From the NCBI RefSeq assembly GCF_000374045.1, contig NZ_KB893326.1, positions 53,656-89,592 on the forward strand: a stretch of DNA of 35,937 nucleotides, given 5' to 3'. This DNA is from Segetibacter koreensis DSM 18137 (GTDB lineage Bacteria; Bacteroidota; Bacteroidia; Chitinophagales; Chitinophagaceae). Positions 15,347 through 23,815 of this stretch are shown piece after piece. Every line of letters starts with the position of its first letter. Position 1 is the stretch's first letter. The notes under the pieces were generated by a model. It was not told where the DNA came from, did not search any database, and saw nothing but the letters and a program-made list of their open reading frames with translations. A program made the translations under genes and the position numbers.

Positions 15347-16276
15347 CTATTCTTTTAATACTTTAACTTTAGCAGTATCGGGCAAACCATAGTTTCCTTT
15401 TATTATTATTTTGTCTGTCGGTGAAAATGACGGTTGCACAATTTCAACTTTATCGCCAGTTTCTATTCCTTTGACAACCGGTACTTTAACTGCAGTAACG
15501 GAATCAATCATTTTCATTACCCAGAAACTATTTTGGGATTCATCTGTAAGCACCGCTTCTTTTGGTAGTGACGTCGCATTGTTTTTCGCATTTTTTACAA
15601 TACGAACCCTGCCGATCAAATTTTGAGGAATGGAGGAAGGTGCATCTACCTTTATTAAAACAGCCTCTGTTTGTGAAACTGAATCGACAGCCGGCATCAC
15701 GTGAGCAACAGTCCCCTTCAAAACCGTTTTGTCGGGCAGTACAACTTCTACCGTTTTATTATTCATTAAGTACTGCCTAAGCTCGTAGGGTAGATTTAGT
15801 AAAAATCCAAAGCTTTTTGCATCACTCAATACGGCCACTTGTTCACCATCCTGCACATAATCGCCTGGTTGATGGTCTACTGCTGTTATGTATCCTGTTT
15901 GTGTTGCATGAATTTTTATTAAACCAGAGAACCGGAATGAGGAATCTAGTTCATTTATTGTGTTTCCTAATGCTTTCGCCTCCTTTGTCTGCATTATAAA
16001 AGCAAGTTGCCCTGCATGTACAAACTGTCCTAATTTAATATTTGAAGATTTAATATATCCATTTGCAGTTGCCTTTATAAAGCTGCTTTGCAGAAAGGAA
16101 GACATAGCATTTAATTCCACATATTCCTTCAAAGCTTCGTTGCTTACGTTTGTAACCGTTACCGGTGTCTGCACTTCTTCTGCAACGTTATCTTCCTCTT
16201 TTGGTTCTTCTTTGCTTTTGCAGGAACTGGCCATAAGAGTTGCTAAGCAAAACAAAATACAATAAACTCTTTTCAT
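15347..16276 (-). CDS. RND periplasmic adaptor (membrane fusion) lipoprotein
   Basis: The 309-residue protein has a type II signal with the lipidated Cys19 in LMASSCKSK, followed by a Glu-rich linker. The barrel-sandwich (lipoyl) halves lie at about 65-95 (ATANGYIKSSNIKLGQFVHAGQ) and 120-150 (ATQTGYITAVDHQPGDYVQDGE). The helical hairpin between them is very short. The beta-barrel and membrane-proximal domains follow to the C-terminus. It links the inner-membrane pump to the outer-membrane channel. It lies 93 bp after the TolC gene and 137 bp before the pump. The shortened hairpin suggests direct tip contact with its TolC partner. Confidence 0.88.
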   Translation of the reverse strand: MKRVYCILFCLATLMASSCKSKEEPKEEDNVAEEVQTPVTVTNVSNEALKEYVELNAMSSFLQSSFIKATANGYIKSSNIKLGQFVHAGQLAFIMQTKEAKALGNTINELDSSFRFSGLIKIHATQTGYITAVDHQPGDYVQDGEQVAVLSDAKSFGFLLNLPYELRQYLMNNKTVEVVLPDKTVLKGTVAHVMPAVDSVSQTEAVLIKVDAPSSIPQNLIGRVRIVKNAKNNATSLPKEAVLTDESQNSFWVMKMIDSVTAVKVPVVKGIETGDKVEIVQPSFSPTDKIIIKGNYGLPDTAKVKVLKE

Positions 16277-16369
16277 GCCTTTTTTGTTTTATGGTATAAA
16301 AGGAAGCCTGTCTACACCTTTCCAGGTTTTGCCTTTTACCCTATACCTTGTGGTTTATACTTTAGCGCT

Positions 16370-17602
16370 TCACCTGTTCCAATAATTAATCTGGTTTACT
16401 ATTCTTAACCTGTTTATATAGTTCTGGTTCAAAATATTTCTTGCGTTTATATAATTAGTAATAGCAAGTACATAATCTGATATTTTTATATCTCCTGTTT
16501 CCAACAGTTTTGCGTTTGCGCTTATTAATGTTTTTACGTACTTTATCTGCTCATTAATTGTTTTAACCAGCAGGTCACTTGCGTGCAGCTGCTGGTTGAG
16601 TTGCGCAATCTGTTGCTTATATTGGTTTAAAAAAAATAGTTTATTATTCACACGCGTTCTTTCTCTCAGGTCAACCTGGCTCAAACGGTATTTTCTCTGG
16701 TGCGCATCGTAAATGGGAACTGTAAGGCTAAGACCAAAGCTAAAACCAAAATTTCTGTACGGATTTGCGGTAAGTGTTGATATATAACCAGCATCTGTAT
16801 AAGCACCTATCCGGGGTTTATATTCATAATTAATAATCGCTTTTTCATTTGCAAGACGCATGCTGTCTGTTGCGAATCTCTGGTAAAAAACAGAATGGTA
16901 AAAATCGAACTGCGTGCTATCATTTAATGCAGGCGATTGTATTCTTTCAACAGTGGTATCAACAATTCCCGCAAGATAATTTAAAGTGAGATAATCTGTG
17001 TTGTATTGAATTTGTGCCTGCAAGTACAAAAACTGTTGCTGCTGTAGTGTTGTATAAAAGGCCAGGTAATCAGCCTGTTTATAAACACTTGACTGGGTGA
17101 GCTTTTTCAAAACCTCCTCTTCTTTTTTTAGCAGGTTATATATTTCCTGGTTAAAATCCATAATTACCAAATCGCTGTAAGCCGTTATGTATTGGTCAGT
17201 TACTGCCCTTTTTATATCCTGTTCTGAAATATGGATAGTGTCAGAAAGCGACTGACTTTGAAGGCGAATGGCGGCGAGTTGGGTTGCTACGTTATTTTGA
17301 GTTAGAAAATTACGATTAGCCTGTACTACTGCCGATATGTTTGCTCCATTGGTAATGGCTCCATCATAGCCAAAACCTTTTACAACAGGTGCATAACTAT
17401 TACTACTTATAAAATTTACCTGCGTTTTTAAAGATGCTCTTAAGATGAGGCTGTCGAGCCGATTTGACAATATCTGGTTATTAAAATCCTTTATCAAAGG
17501 GCTGTTATCTCTTGCCTGACCAATGAAAAACTCCAATGTATGACTCTGACCAAAACAGCTACAAGAAATCAAAATAATACTAACGGTTAAAAAATATTTC
17601 AT
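16370..17602 (-). CDS. TolC-family outer-membrane efflux protein
   Basis: The 410-residue protein starts with a signal peptide (MKYFLTVSIILISCSCFGQ). Two copies of the OEP pattern (long coiled helices with a beta strand pair) follow. FGFSFGLSLTVPIYDAHQRKYRLSQVD at about 285-310 is the typical beta-strand and PIYD turn, and the C-terminal helix reads LLETGDIKISDYVLAITNYINARNILNQNYI. It forms the outer-membrane exit of the tripartite pump. As the first gene of the operon, its start at 17602 is followed upstream by a 388-bp divergent spacer that must hold the promoter. Confidence 0.88.
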   Translation of the reverse strand: MKYFLTVSIILISCSCFGQSHTLEFFIGQARDNSPLIKDFNNQILSNRLDSLILRASLKTQVNFISSNSYAPVVKGFGYDGAITNGANISAVVQANRNFLTQNNVATQLAAIRLQSQSLSDTIHISEQDIKRAVTDQYITAYSDLVIMDFNQEIYNLLKKEEEVLKKLTQSSVYKQADYLAFYTTLQQQQFLYLQAQIQYNTDYLTLNYLAGIVDTTVERIQSPALNDSTQFDFYHSVFYQRFATDSMRLANEKAIINYEYKPRIGAYTDAGYISTLTANPYRNFGFSFGLSLTVPIYDAHQRKYRLSQVDLRERTRVNNKLFFLNQYKQQIAQLNQQLHASDLLVKTINEQIKYVKTLISANAKLLETGDIKISDYVLAITNYINARNILNQNYINRLRIVNQINYWNR

Positions 17603-17990
17603 CCCTGGTTAAATGTAATTTCAAAAGCCGTAACTCTTCTTAGGCTTTTAAAAAAATCAGTCTTTTGGTTCTTTAATAAATTTTTAGTGTCAATCAAATA
17701 TCACATCTTTTCCTTAAGATTAATTTCATTAATGTTTCTAATACTTATTTGGATTATCTTGGTAAAGCCGAAAAAATAAAATTGCGTTCAAAATCTGTTT
17801 TAAATCTGTAGAAAATATTTTTTGATCAGGAAACTATTGCAGGGTATGTAAACGTTTAAGATTAGTGGGCCAGTTCTTATAATATTTTAAGTAAATATTT
17901 TATTTAAGTCTGTACCTAATATACATTTTACATAATATTATTTTTTACTTTAGTTTATGATCCAATAACTTATTAAACTTATTTCTTTAT
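17603..17990. other. Divergent intergenic region between the efflux operon and the DUF2147 gene
   Basis: This AT-rich spacer must hold both promoters. TAATAT at 17918-17923 pairs with ATATTA at 17935-17940. TACTTTAG near 17947-17954 resembles a -7 element for the plus-strand gene, one base off consensus. No exact TAnnTTTG was found on either strand, and no small gene was seen. Confidence 0.35.
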
Positions 17991-18443
17991 ATGCCAATAA
18001 AATACATAGCAGTAATTGTATTTGCAGCGATTTCTTCACTAGCTGTTGCTCAAAATAGTCCCGATGCCATTGTTGGCAAATGGGAAGCTGTTCCACAGAA
18101 AAACGTGATTGTAGAAGTGTATAAAGACCAAAGCGAATATAAAGCGAGGGTTGTGTGGTTTAATGATAATGATGATAAAACAAAGCCTATGAATGTAAGG
18201 CAGGACGATAATAACGTAGATCCATCCCTCAGGAAGAGGAGAATTCTTGGCCTCCAGGTACTTAATAATATGATATATAATTCAAAAAACAACAAGTGGG
18301 AAAATGGAAAAATCTACGATGCAAAATCGGGCAGAACATGGAATTCATCTGCCTGGATCACAAATAATAATACTTTGCAAGTAAGAGGTTTCTGGCATCT
18401 TGAATTTATTGGTCAAAATATGACGTTTAAAAAAATAGGTTGA
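17991..18443 (+). CDS. DUF2147 domain secreted protein
   Basis: The 150-residue protein has a signal peptide (cut after VAQ, about residue 21) and one DUF2147 domain: IVGKWEAVPQKNVIVEVYK, then YKARVVWF, the central LGLQVLNNM, the strand W-x-x-G-x-I-Y-D-A-K-S-G-R-T-W, and TLQVRGFW near the end. The fold is a small beta barrel related to lipocalins, and the role in Bacteroidota is not established. The last ten residues, FIGQNMTFKKIG, are also family-like, so it is complete. Confidence 0.85.
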   Translation: MPIKYIAVIVFAAISSLAVAQNSPDAIVGKWEAVPQKNVIVEVYKDQSEYKARVVWFNDNDDKTKPMNVRQDDNNVDPSLRKRRILGLQVLNNMIYNSKNNKWENGKIYDAKSGRTWNSSAWITNNNTLQVRGFWHLEFIGQNMTFKKIG

Positions 18444-18614
18444 CTATGATTCAGATGGATGGTTGTGAGTTGTAATTAAGCCTGCCTCTCAAAAAAATGC
18501 TTTATCCCTTAAAAGAGTTATTGCCCTGAATTTCATATCTATATTCATTTGAAACTTCAGAAATACTACAGAATTTACGTATACTTTTAGCCTTTCATCA
18601 TCAACTACCTCCGT

Positions 18615-19631
18615 ATGTCTCTGCTAAAAGCACTAACTGTGCCGTCTCTTTGTATTTTATTTTTTATAAGCGTAAATGCTCAAAAGTCGTCTGGTTATAA
18701 CGTTGTACAAACATTTCATATTCCAGGCGCAGGCGGTTGGGATTATCTTGCTGTTAATGATAATAAACTGTATGTTTCTCATGGTACCCATGTAAATATA
18801 TTAAATAAAAATACAGGTGACAGTATAGGTGTTATTCTAAACACAGAAGGTGTGCATGGAATAGCGTTTGTAAAAAGCTTAGGTAAAGGTTATATAAGTG
18901 ATGGACGTACTAATAATGTAACTGTTTTTGATTTAACAACAGGTAAAACATTACGGCAAATCGCAACAGGTGAAAACCCTGATGCGATTATGTATGATGA
19001 TTTTTCAAAAAAAATATACACTTGCAATGGAAGAAGTAAAGATCTTTCAGTAATTGATCCTGAGACAGATAGAGTCATAAAGACCATAGCATTGGGAGGG
19101 AAACCTGAAACAGCGGTATCTGACGGTGCAGGTAAAATTTATATCAACATAGAAGACAAAAGTGAAATTGCAGCAGTAAACACAAATTCTTTCGAAATAG
19201 AAAAGCACTGGTCAATTGCACCAGGAGAAGAGCCAACAGGTTTAGCTTATGATAAAAAGACAAAAAGACTTTTTGCAGGATGTGATAAATTATTAGTTGT
19301 ATCAGATGCGACAACCGGAAAGGTCGTTTCTAAAGTAGCAATTGGTAGCGGTTGTGATGGCATCGCTTTTGATGAGACAACGAATAATATTTTTGCTTCA
19401 AATGGCGAAGGTACTTTATCTGTGATACATGAAAATGCAGCAAACAATTATACACTAGCGGAAAATGTTGTTACCAAACGGGGTGCACGAACAATTTGTT
19501 TGGATGTTGAAACTAGGCGGTTATACTTACCCACTGCAGAGTTTGAGCCTTTGGCAGCAAGTGCAGATAAAAGAGAAAGACCAAAAGTAATCCCCGGAAG
19601 CTTCCAGGTGTTGGTCATAGAGAAAAAATAA
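18615..19631 (+). CDS. Secreted YncE/YVTN-type beta-propeller protein
   Basis: The 338-residue protein has a signal peptide (ending NAQ at about 23) and at least six blade repeats. Examples are NNVTVFDLTTGKTLRQIATGENPDAI, KDLSVIDPETDRVIKTIALGGKPETAV and KLLVVSDATTGKVVSKVAIGSGCDGI, with the repeat core x-V-x-D-x-x-T-G-K. The family forms a seven-bladed propeller in the periplasm or on the surface. In E. coli YncE has been linked to DNA binding and iron response, but no function is assignable here. It lies between DUF2147 and two PAP2 phosphatases, all on the same strand. Confidence 0.85.
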   Translation: MSLLKALTVPSLCILFFISVNAQKSSGYNVVQTFHIPGAGGWDYLAVNDNKLYVSHGTHVNILNKNTGDSIGVILNTEGVHGIAFVKSLGKGYISDGRTNNVTVFDLTTGKTLRQIATGENPDAIMYDDFSKKIYTCNGRSKDLSVIDPETDRVIKTIALGGKPETAVSDGAGKIYINIEDKSEIAAVNTNSFEIEKHWSIAPGEEPTGLAYDKKTKRLFAGCDKLLVVSDATTGKVVSKVAIGSGCDGIAFDETTNNIFASNGEGTLSVIHENAANNYTLAENVVTKRGARTICLDVETRRLYLPTAEFEPLAASADKRERPKVIPGSFQVLVIEKK

Positions 19632-19779
19632 TAATACCCCGAAATTATTTCTCCTGACAACGAAAATAATAATATACTTTGCCGGAGTTTGAGTTTCCTC
19701 AAACCAAAAAACAGCGTGCTAACTTGTTGATCATGCACCAGCAAAAGTCAGCGGCTAAAGACGTAAAAGAACTAAGAAT

Positions 19780-20763
19780 ATGAAAGAATTGAGTAGGTTT
19801 TTGGTGTTATTGATATTTGTTCCAGTGGTTGGATATGCGCAGCAAACAGATACTTTAGTAAAGAAGCTTGACAGTTTAAATGTGCAGCAGGATACCCTCA
19901 AAAACGGGCAGAAAAACAATATTGCTCCCGCTGCGTATGAAGGTGCAAAACTTGATTTTCACACTTATTCTGTTTTATTGGCCGATGATATTAAGCAAGC
20001 GGTAACAAAACCTTTGCATACGAAAGGGAAAGACTGGTTAAAAGTTGGTGGTTTTGCAGTGGTAACAGGTGCCGTTTCTTTAGCTAATAAACCTGTTAAT
20101 GACTATGCAGTCACCCTGCACAAAAATAACCCCGGACTTTCTTCTGTCAGCAAGTATGTTACCAATTTTGGCGGCGCTTATGAGCTATATGCCATCGCGG
20201 GATTTTACGCGTACGGTCTTATTTTCAAATCTCAAAAGGAAAAGACGACTACCGCACTGGCTACACAGGCATATATAACAGCTGTTGGAATATCTTTTGT
20301 TGCAAAATATTTGGCGGGTGAACAAAGACCTTATTACACTGATCCTCTCACCAATAAAAGAGGCCCTATTTTTCATGGACCTTTTTATGCATTTAAAAAA
20401 GGTCCGGACGGCAAAAGGCTGGGTACCGAAAACTTTTCCTCCTTTCCATCGGGCCATACAACTGCAGCATTTGCAGCCGCTACAGTCTATGCAATGGAAT
20501 ACAGGGACAAACCACTGATTCCGATTTTATCTTATAGTGCAGCTACTTTGGTAGGACTAAGCAGAATAACAGAAAACAAACATTGGCCGGTAGACATTCT
20601 GGTAGGAGGGATGTTAGGATACCTGAGCGGGCGGCAGGTTGTTAACAATTTTCACAGGTATTCAAAAATAAAAAAATCTGAAAAAACGGCTCTTCATCCG
20701 GTTTCTTTTAATCTTCAATATTTTAATAAACAAATAATACCTGGCCTGGTATATTCATTTTAA
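19780..20763 (+). CDS. PAP2-family phosphatase (signal peptide type)
   Basis: The 327-residue protein has a signal peptide (MKELSRFLVLLIFVPVVGYAQQ) and a roughly 70-residue Lys/Gln-rich linker. The full PAP2 signature follows: Lys176 with Arg183-Pro184 (KxxxxxxRP), PSGH at 223-226 with His226, and Ser261-Arg262 with His268 and Asp272 (SRxxxxxHxxxD). The domain dephosphorylates lipid phosphates such as undecaprenyl pyrophosphate, phosphatidic acid or lipid A. The active site probably faces the periplasm. A long insertion between motifs 1 and 2 (TDPLTNKRGPIFHGPFYAFKKGPDGKR) sets it apart from the smaller paralogue directly downstream. Confidence 0.88.
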   Translation: MKELSRFLVLLIFVPVVGYAQQTDTLVKKLDSLNVQQDTLKNGQKNNIAPAAYEGAKLDFHTYSVLLADDIKQAVTKPLHTKGKDWLKVGGFAVVTGAVSLANKPVNDYAVTLHKNNPGLSSVSKYVTNFGGAYELYAIAGFYAYGLIFKSQKEKTTTALATQAYITAVGISFVAKYLAGEQRPYYTDPLTNKRGPIFHGPFYAFKKGPDGKRLGTENFSSFPSGHTTAAFAAATVYAMEYRDKPLIPILSYSAATLVGLSRITENKHWPVDILVGGMLGYLSGRQVVNNFHRYSKIKKSEKTALHPVSFNLQYFNKQIIPGLVYSF

Positions 20764-20796
20764 GGTACTTATTAAATATTAAATGACTTTCGTCTT

Positions 20797-21516
20797 ATGC
20801 CCGAAAACACATCTGAAACAACCAGAAAAGTGAAAGGTATCTCGTTAAGGCTTTTGATGGCCTTAGCAATATTTGCCATTATTCTTTTGGTGTTTCTTTT
20901 TATAACTGACGAAATCGTACTTGAACATGAAACTGCTTTTGATAACAGCGTTTTTCAATTTCTGCACAGTTATACAACTACCGATGTTACCAATAAAATG
21001 ATATTTCTTACTTTTTTTGGTTCTACTAAATTTTTGTTGCCTGCTTATAGTCTTTTAGTATTATACTTTCTTCTTTTTAAAAAGAACACTATTCGCTCTT
21101 TTAATATAGCGGCAATTGGTCTTGGTTGCGATGCACTTTTATTCATAATGAAAGATATCTTTAAACGCCACAGGCCGGTGCATCCTTTATTGCCAAATGT
21201 AAAAGGCTTTAGTTTCCCAAGCGGACACTCTTTTTCAGCTTTTACTTTTTGTGGTTTGCTCATTTACATTTTATGGGAGACGAAGACGAACATCTTTGTA
21301 AAATGGATAGGTTCAATTGTCTTATTTGTATTCGCTGCCCTGATTGCTACCAGCAGGGTTTACCTGCACGTACATTATGCCAGTGATGTGATTGCGGGAT
21401 TTTGCCTGAGTGTTTTATGGTTAACTGTCTGCATTTTAGTTTTGCATGCACTAGAAAAGAAACAAAGATTGAAGAAAAATGATGTGGAATTAGAAACGTC
21501 AACGAATAATGGATGA
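20797..21516 (+). CDS. PAP2-family membrane phosphatase (PgpB/LpxE-like)
   Basis: The 239-residue integral membrane protein has about six helices. The catalytic motifs are Lys119 with Arg126-Pro127, PSGH at 141-144, and Ser186-Arg187 with His193 and Asp197. It follows the first PAP2 gene by 33 bp and is probably cotranscribed. Candidate substrates are undecaprenyl pyrophosphate or lipid A phosphates, and the sequence does not decide between them. A two-component system ends convergently only 9 bp away, with no terminator in between. Confidence 0.88.
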   Translation: MPENTSETTRKVKGISLRLLMALAIFAIILLVFLFITDEIVLEHETAFDNSVFQFLHSYTTTDVTNKMIFLTFFGSTKFLLPAYSLLVLYFLLFKKNTIRSFNIAAIGLGCDALLFIMKDIFKRHRPVHPLLPNVKGFSFPSGHSFSAFTFCGLLIYILWETKTNIFVKWIGSIVLFVFAALIATSRVYLHVHYASDVIAGFCLSVLWLTVCILVLHALEKKQRLKKNDVELETSTNNG

Positions 21517-21525
21517 AAAAAACAG

Positions 21526-22794
21526 TTAACGCTGTGTTTGATGTTTTGCGTTAAAAATAATTGTAAAGGCATGTTCATTCGTTCCGCTCGCATAGGTAAT
21601 AGTGAAATTGCTATTTTCACAAATTTGTTGAACTACTGCAAGACCTAAACCCGTGCCGGAAGAGTGATCGCCTTTTTGAAAACGGTTAAATATCTGCTTA
21701 GGGTCAAAGGTTAAAGGTGGGCCGCTATTTGATATGGTAATACTTTCAGGAGTAAGAAAACAATTGATATAACCATTGCTGTAATTGTGTTTTACAGCAT
21801 TGCTGAAAAGATTATTAAAAAGTATATCAGCTAATTCTTCATTAATATCAATAAATACCTCTGCAAGTTCAACACGTAATTTAATATTTCTTGCTGTAAT
21901 AAGTTCTTCAAACTGTTGAAGTTTCTGCTCAATCAAATTTTTAAGATCAACCTTGTTCTGCCTACTGTATTGTTCATTATTAATTTTTGTCAGCAGCAAC
22001 AAAGCCTGGTTAAGACGGGAAAGTCTTCCCGTTGCATTATAAATCGTTTGTAGTTGTTCTGCCTGCTTTTCATTCGAACTTTGGAGCAAAATATCGAGCT
22101 TTGAGTTAATGATTGCCAAGGGTGTTTGCATTTCGTGTGAAGCATTATCGGTAAATGTTTTCAACGATTCGAAGTCGCGGTTAACACGGCTCGTCATTTC
22201 TGATACTGACTTATTTAACTCGTTAAATTCATTTATTTCTGATAAGGGTAATTTCAAGACTTTCGAATGTTTTAAATCATACGCTGTAAGTTGCTGAAGT
22301 GTATAATAAAAAGGTTCCCATAATTTGCTTAACAGCAAACGATTTATCAGCCATATAATAACAAGAAGTAAAAGAAAGATTGCAGCAGTAACCAACACGA
22401 TTAATTTGACTAAGCCTTCGGCTTCTACCTGCGATTTTATTACAATAGCCTTATGTAAGACTCCTTTTACAAAAACAGGAAAAACAAGCATTCGAACAGG
22501 TTCATCTTCATCTTTTCCCGTATCCGGTACAGTAGTTACGATTTTTCTTTTCACCTTAGAAGATGGAGGCGATGGTTCAAACCTGATCTCCTGTCCTTTG
22601 TAAGCAGAAGCATTGGGCAGCGAGTTATTTTCTTTTATATATTCATGTATTTCCTGTTCTTCTACTTTCAGATCTTTGTCAATCTGCTGTATAAGTATAG
22701 AACGAATAATAAAATAATACGTAATACTGCTGACAAGTAATATTACAATGGCTGTGATGAGATTTGCGCGATTATACCTTGTTAATAATTTCAC
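21526..22794 (-). CDS. Sensor histidine kinase of an OmpR-type two-component system
   Basis: The 422-residue protein has TM1 at about 12-33, a periplasmic part to about 127 that carries a Pro/Ser/Lys-rich stretch, TM2 at about 128-150, a HAMP-like linker, and HisKA with the phosphorylated His220 in ASHEMQTPLA. The HATPase domain has N-box NLFSNAVKHN and G-box GTGLGLAVVQQI. The short periplasmic domain suggests sensing of a membrane or envelope signal. It starts 3 bp after the regulator stop, so the two are translated from one mRNA. It runs convergent to the PAP2 pair. Confidence 0.93.
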   Translation of the reverse strand: MKLLTRYNRANLITAIVILLVSSITYYFIIRSILIQQIDKDLKVEEQEIHEYIKENNSLPNASAYKGQEIRFEPSPPSSKVKRKIVTTVPDTGKDEDEPVRMLVFPVFVKGVLHKAIVIKSQVEAEGLVKLIVLVTAAIFLLLLVIIWLINRLLLSKLWEPFYYTLQQLTAYDLKHSKVLKLPLSEINEFNELNKSVSEMTSRVNRDFESLKTFTDNASHEMQTPLAIINSKLDILLQSSNEKQAEQLQTIYNATGRLSRLNQALLLLTKINNEQYSRQNKVDLKNLIEQKLQQFEELITARNIKLRVELAEVFIDINEELADILFNNLFSNAVKHNYSNGYINCFLTPESITISNSGPPLTFDPKQIFNRFQKGDHSSGTGLGLAVVQQICENSNFTITYASGTNEHAFTIIFNAKHQTQR

Positions 22795-22797
22795 TGC

Positions 22798-23469
22798 TTA
22801 TGAAAATTTATAACCCATTCCATATACTGATTTTACGTAGTCTGCACTTCCTTTTTCCATTAGTTTTTTTCTGAGGTTTTTTATATGAGTGTAGATAAAA
22901 TCATAGTTATTCGCCATATCCATTTCATCGCCCCAAAGGTGTTCCGCAAGCGCATTTTTTGAAATAACCCGTCCCTTATTGGTAACAAAATATAGAAGAA
23001 GGTCAAATTCCTTTTTTGTAAGGTCTAAAGGTTGTTGATTAAAAAACGCAACTTTTGCTATAGTATCAATCGTTATTTCATTAAAACTGAGCAAAGAATT
23101 TCCCTTGAAATTTTTTCTTCTGATAATGGCTGCTATGCGTGCGCTTAATTCTGTTAAATGGAAAGGTTTTGGCAGGTAATCATCAGCTCCTGATTGCAGG
23201 CCTGCAACTCTATCTGTTACTGAGTTCTTCGCAGAAATGATTAATACTCCATCCATCTTGTTATTTAGTTTTAATTGCTTTAGCAGGTCAAGACCGGTAC
23301 CACCGGGCAGAGAGATATCAAGAAGAATGCAATCATAATCGTATAACTCTATTTTACTCAGTGCCGAATTAAAATCTTTTGCAGATTCACAAACATAATT
23401 TTCTTCTTTTAAGTAACTTATTATACTTCTAACAAGTTCAATTTCATCTTCTATAATAAGAATTTTCAC
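22798..23469 (-). CDS. OmpR-family response regulator
   Basis: The 223-residue protein has a receiver domain with the acidic pocket Glu7/Asp8, phospho-acceptor Asp51 in ILLDISLPGGTG, Ser79 and Lys101. A winged-helix DNA-binding domain (about 130-223) follows, with LTKKEFDLLLYFVTNKGRVISKNAL and the recognition helix region YDFIYTHIKNLRKKL. It is the first gene of the regulator-kinase pair. Its start faces the SusC gene across a 346-bp spacer. Candidate targets are its own promoter, the PAP2 pair or the polysaccharide locus, but no repeated site was recognised. Confidence 0.93.
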   Translation of the reverse strand: MKILIIEDEIELVRSIISYLKEENYVCESAKDFNSALSKIELYDYDCILLDISLPGGTGLDLLKQLKLNNKMDGVLIISAKNSVTDRVAGLQSGADDYLPKPFHLTELSARIAAIIRRKNFKGNSLLSFNEITIDTIAKVAFFNQQPLDLTKKEFDLLLYFVTNKGRVISKNALAEHLWGDEMDMANNYDFIYTHIKNLRKKLMEKGSADYVKSVYGMGYKFS

Positions 23470-23693
23470 TTCTGCAATTTCACGTAAAATACGAATTGAA
23501 TTTTGAAGGAAAACTAAAGATTATACAGGAGTAAGCAGGTATGTGATTTGCAACAGAAATTATAAAAATTTAAGCTGATTTTAATTTTTTCTTTTTTTTC
23601 TAATATTATTTTAATCAAGCGCAGCATAAATGGTACTTCACGGTGTCTTAACACTTGCATAATCGTGGATATTTTTTAATCTAATTATTACAT
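23470..23693. other. Divergent spacer between response regulator and polysaccharide locus
   Basis: This is an AT-rich spacer that must hold the regulator promoter and the SusC promoter. No exact TAnnTTTG element was found on either strand. Nothing else stands out. Confidence 0.4.
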
Positions 23694-23738
23694 ATGAAAT
23701 ACTTACTTCTACACCTCACAGCTTTACTTCCTTCCTAA
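23694..23738 (+). CDS. Possible 14-residue leader peptide upstream of susC
   Basis: ATG at 23694 to TAA at 23736 reads MKYLLLHLTALLPS. The basic-then-hydrophobic start and Leu richness (6 of 14) look like a translated leader, and it is followed 35 bp later by a terminator-like hairpin. It is short enough to occur by chance, so it is offered as a candidate only. Confidence 0.25.
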   Translation: MKYLLLHLTALLPS

Positions 23739-23772
23739 GTTTTTATTAAAGCTTTTTATCGCTCTCGGTACT

Positions 23773-23798
23773 CCGGTACAGTTGTACGGGATTTTTTT
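23773..23798 (+). terminator. Terminator-like hairpin (candidate attenuator) before susC
   Basis: Arms tccggtaca and tgtacggga (23772-23780 and 23783-23791) pair with one mismatch around a very short loop, and a run of seven T (23792-23798) follows at once. The hairpin ends 17 bp before the SusC start codon. A third GTAC at 23768-23771 can pair instead with GTAC at 23776-23779, giving a mutually exclusive smaller hairpin. Confidence 0.5.
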
Positions 23799-23815
23799 AC
23801 CTATAATCATCAATC

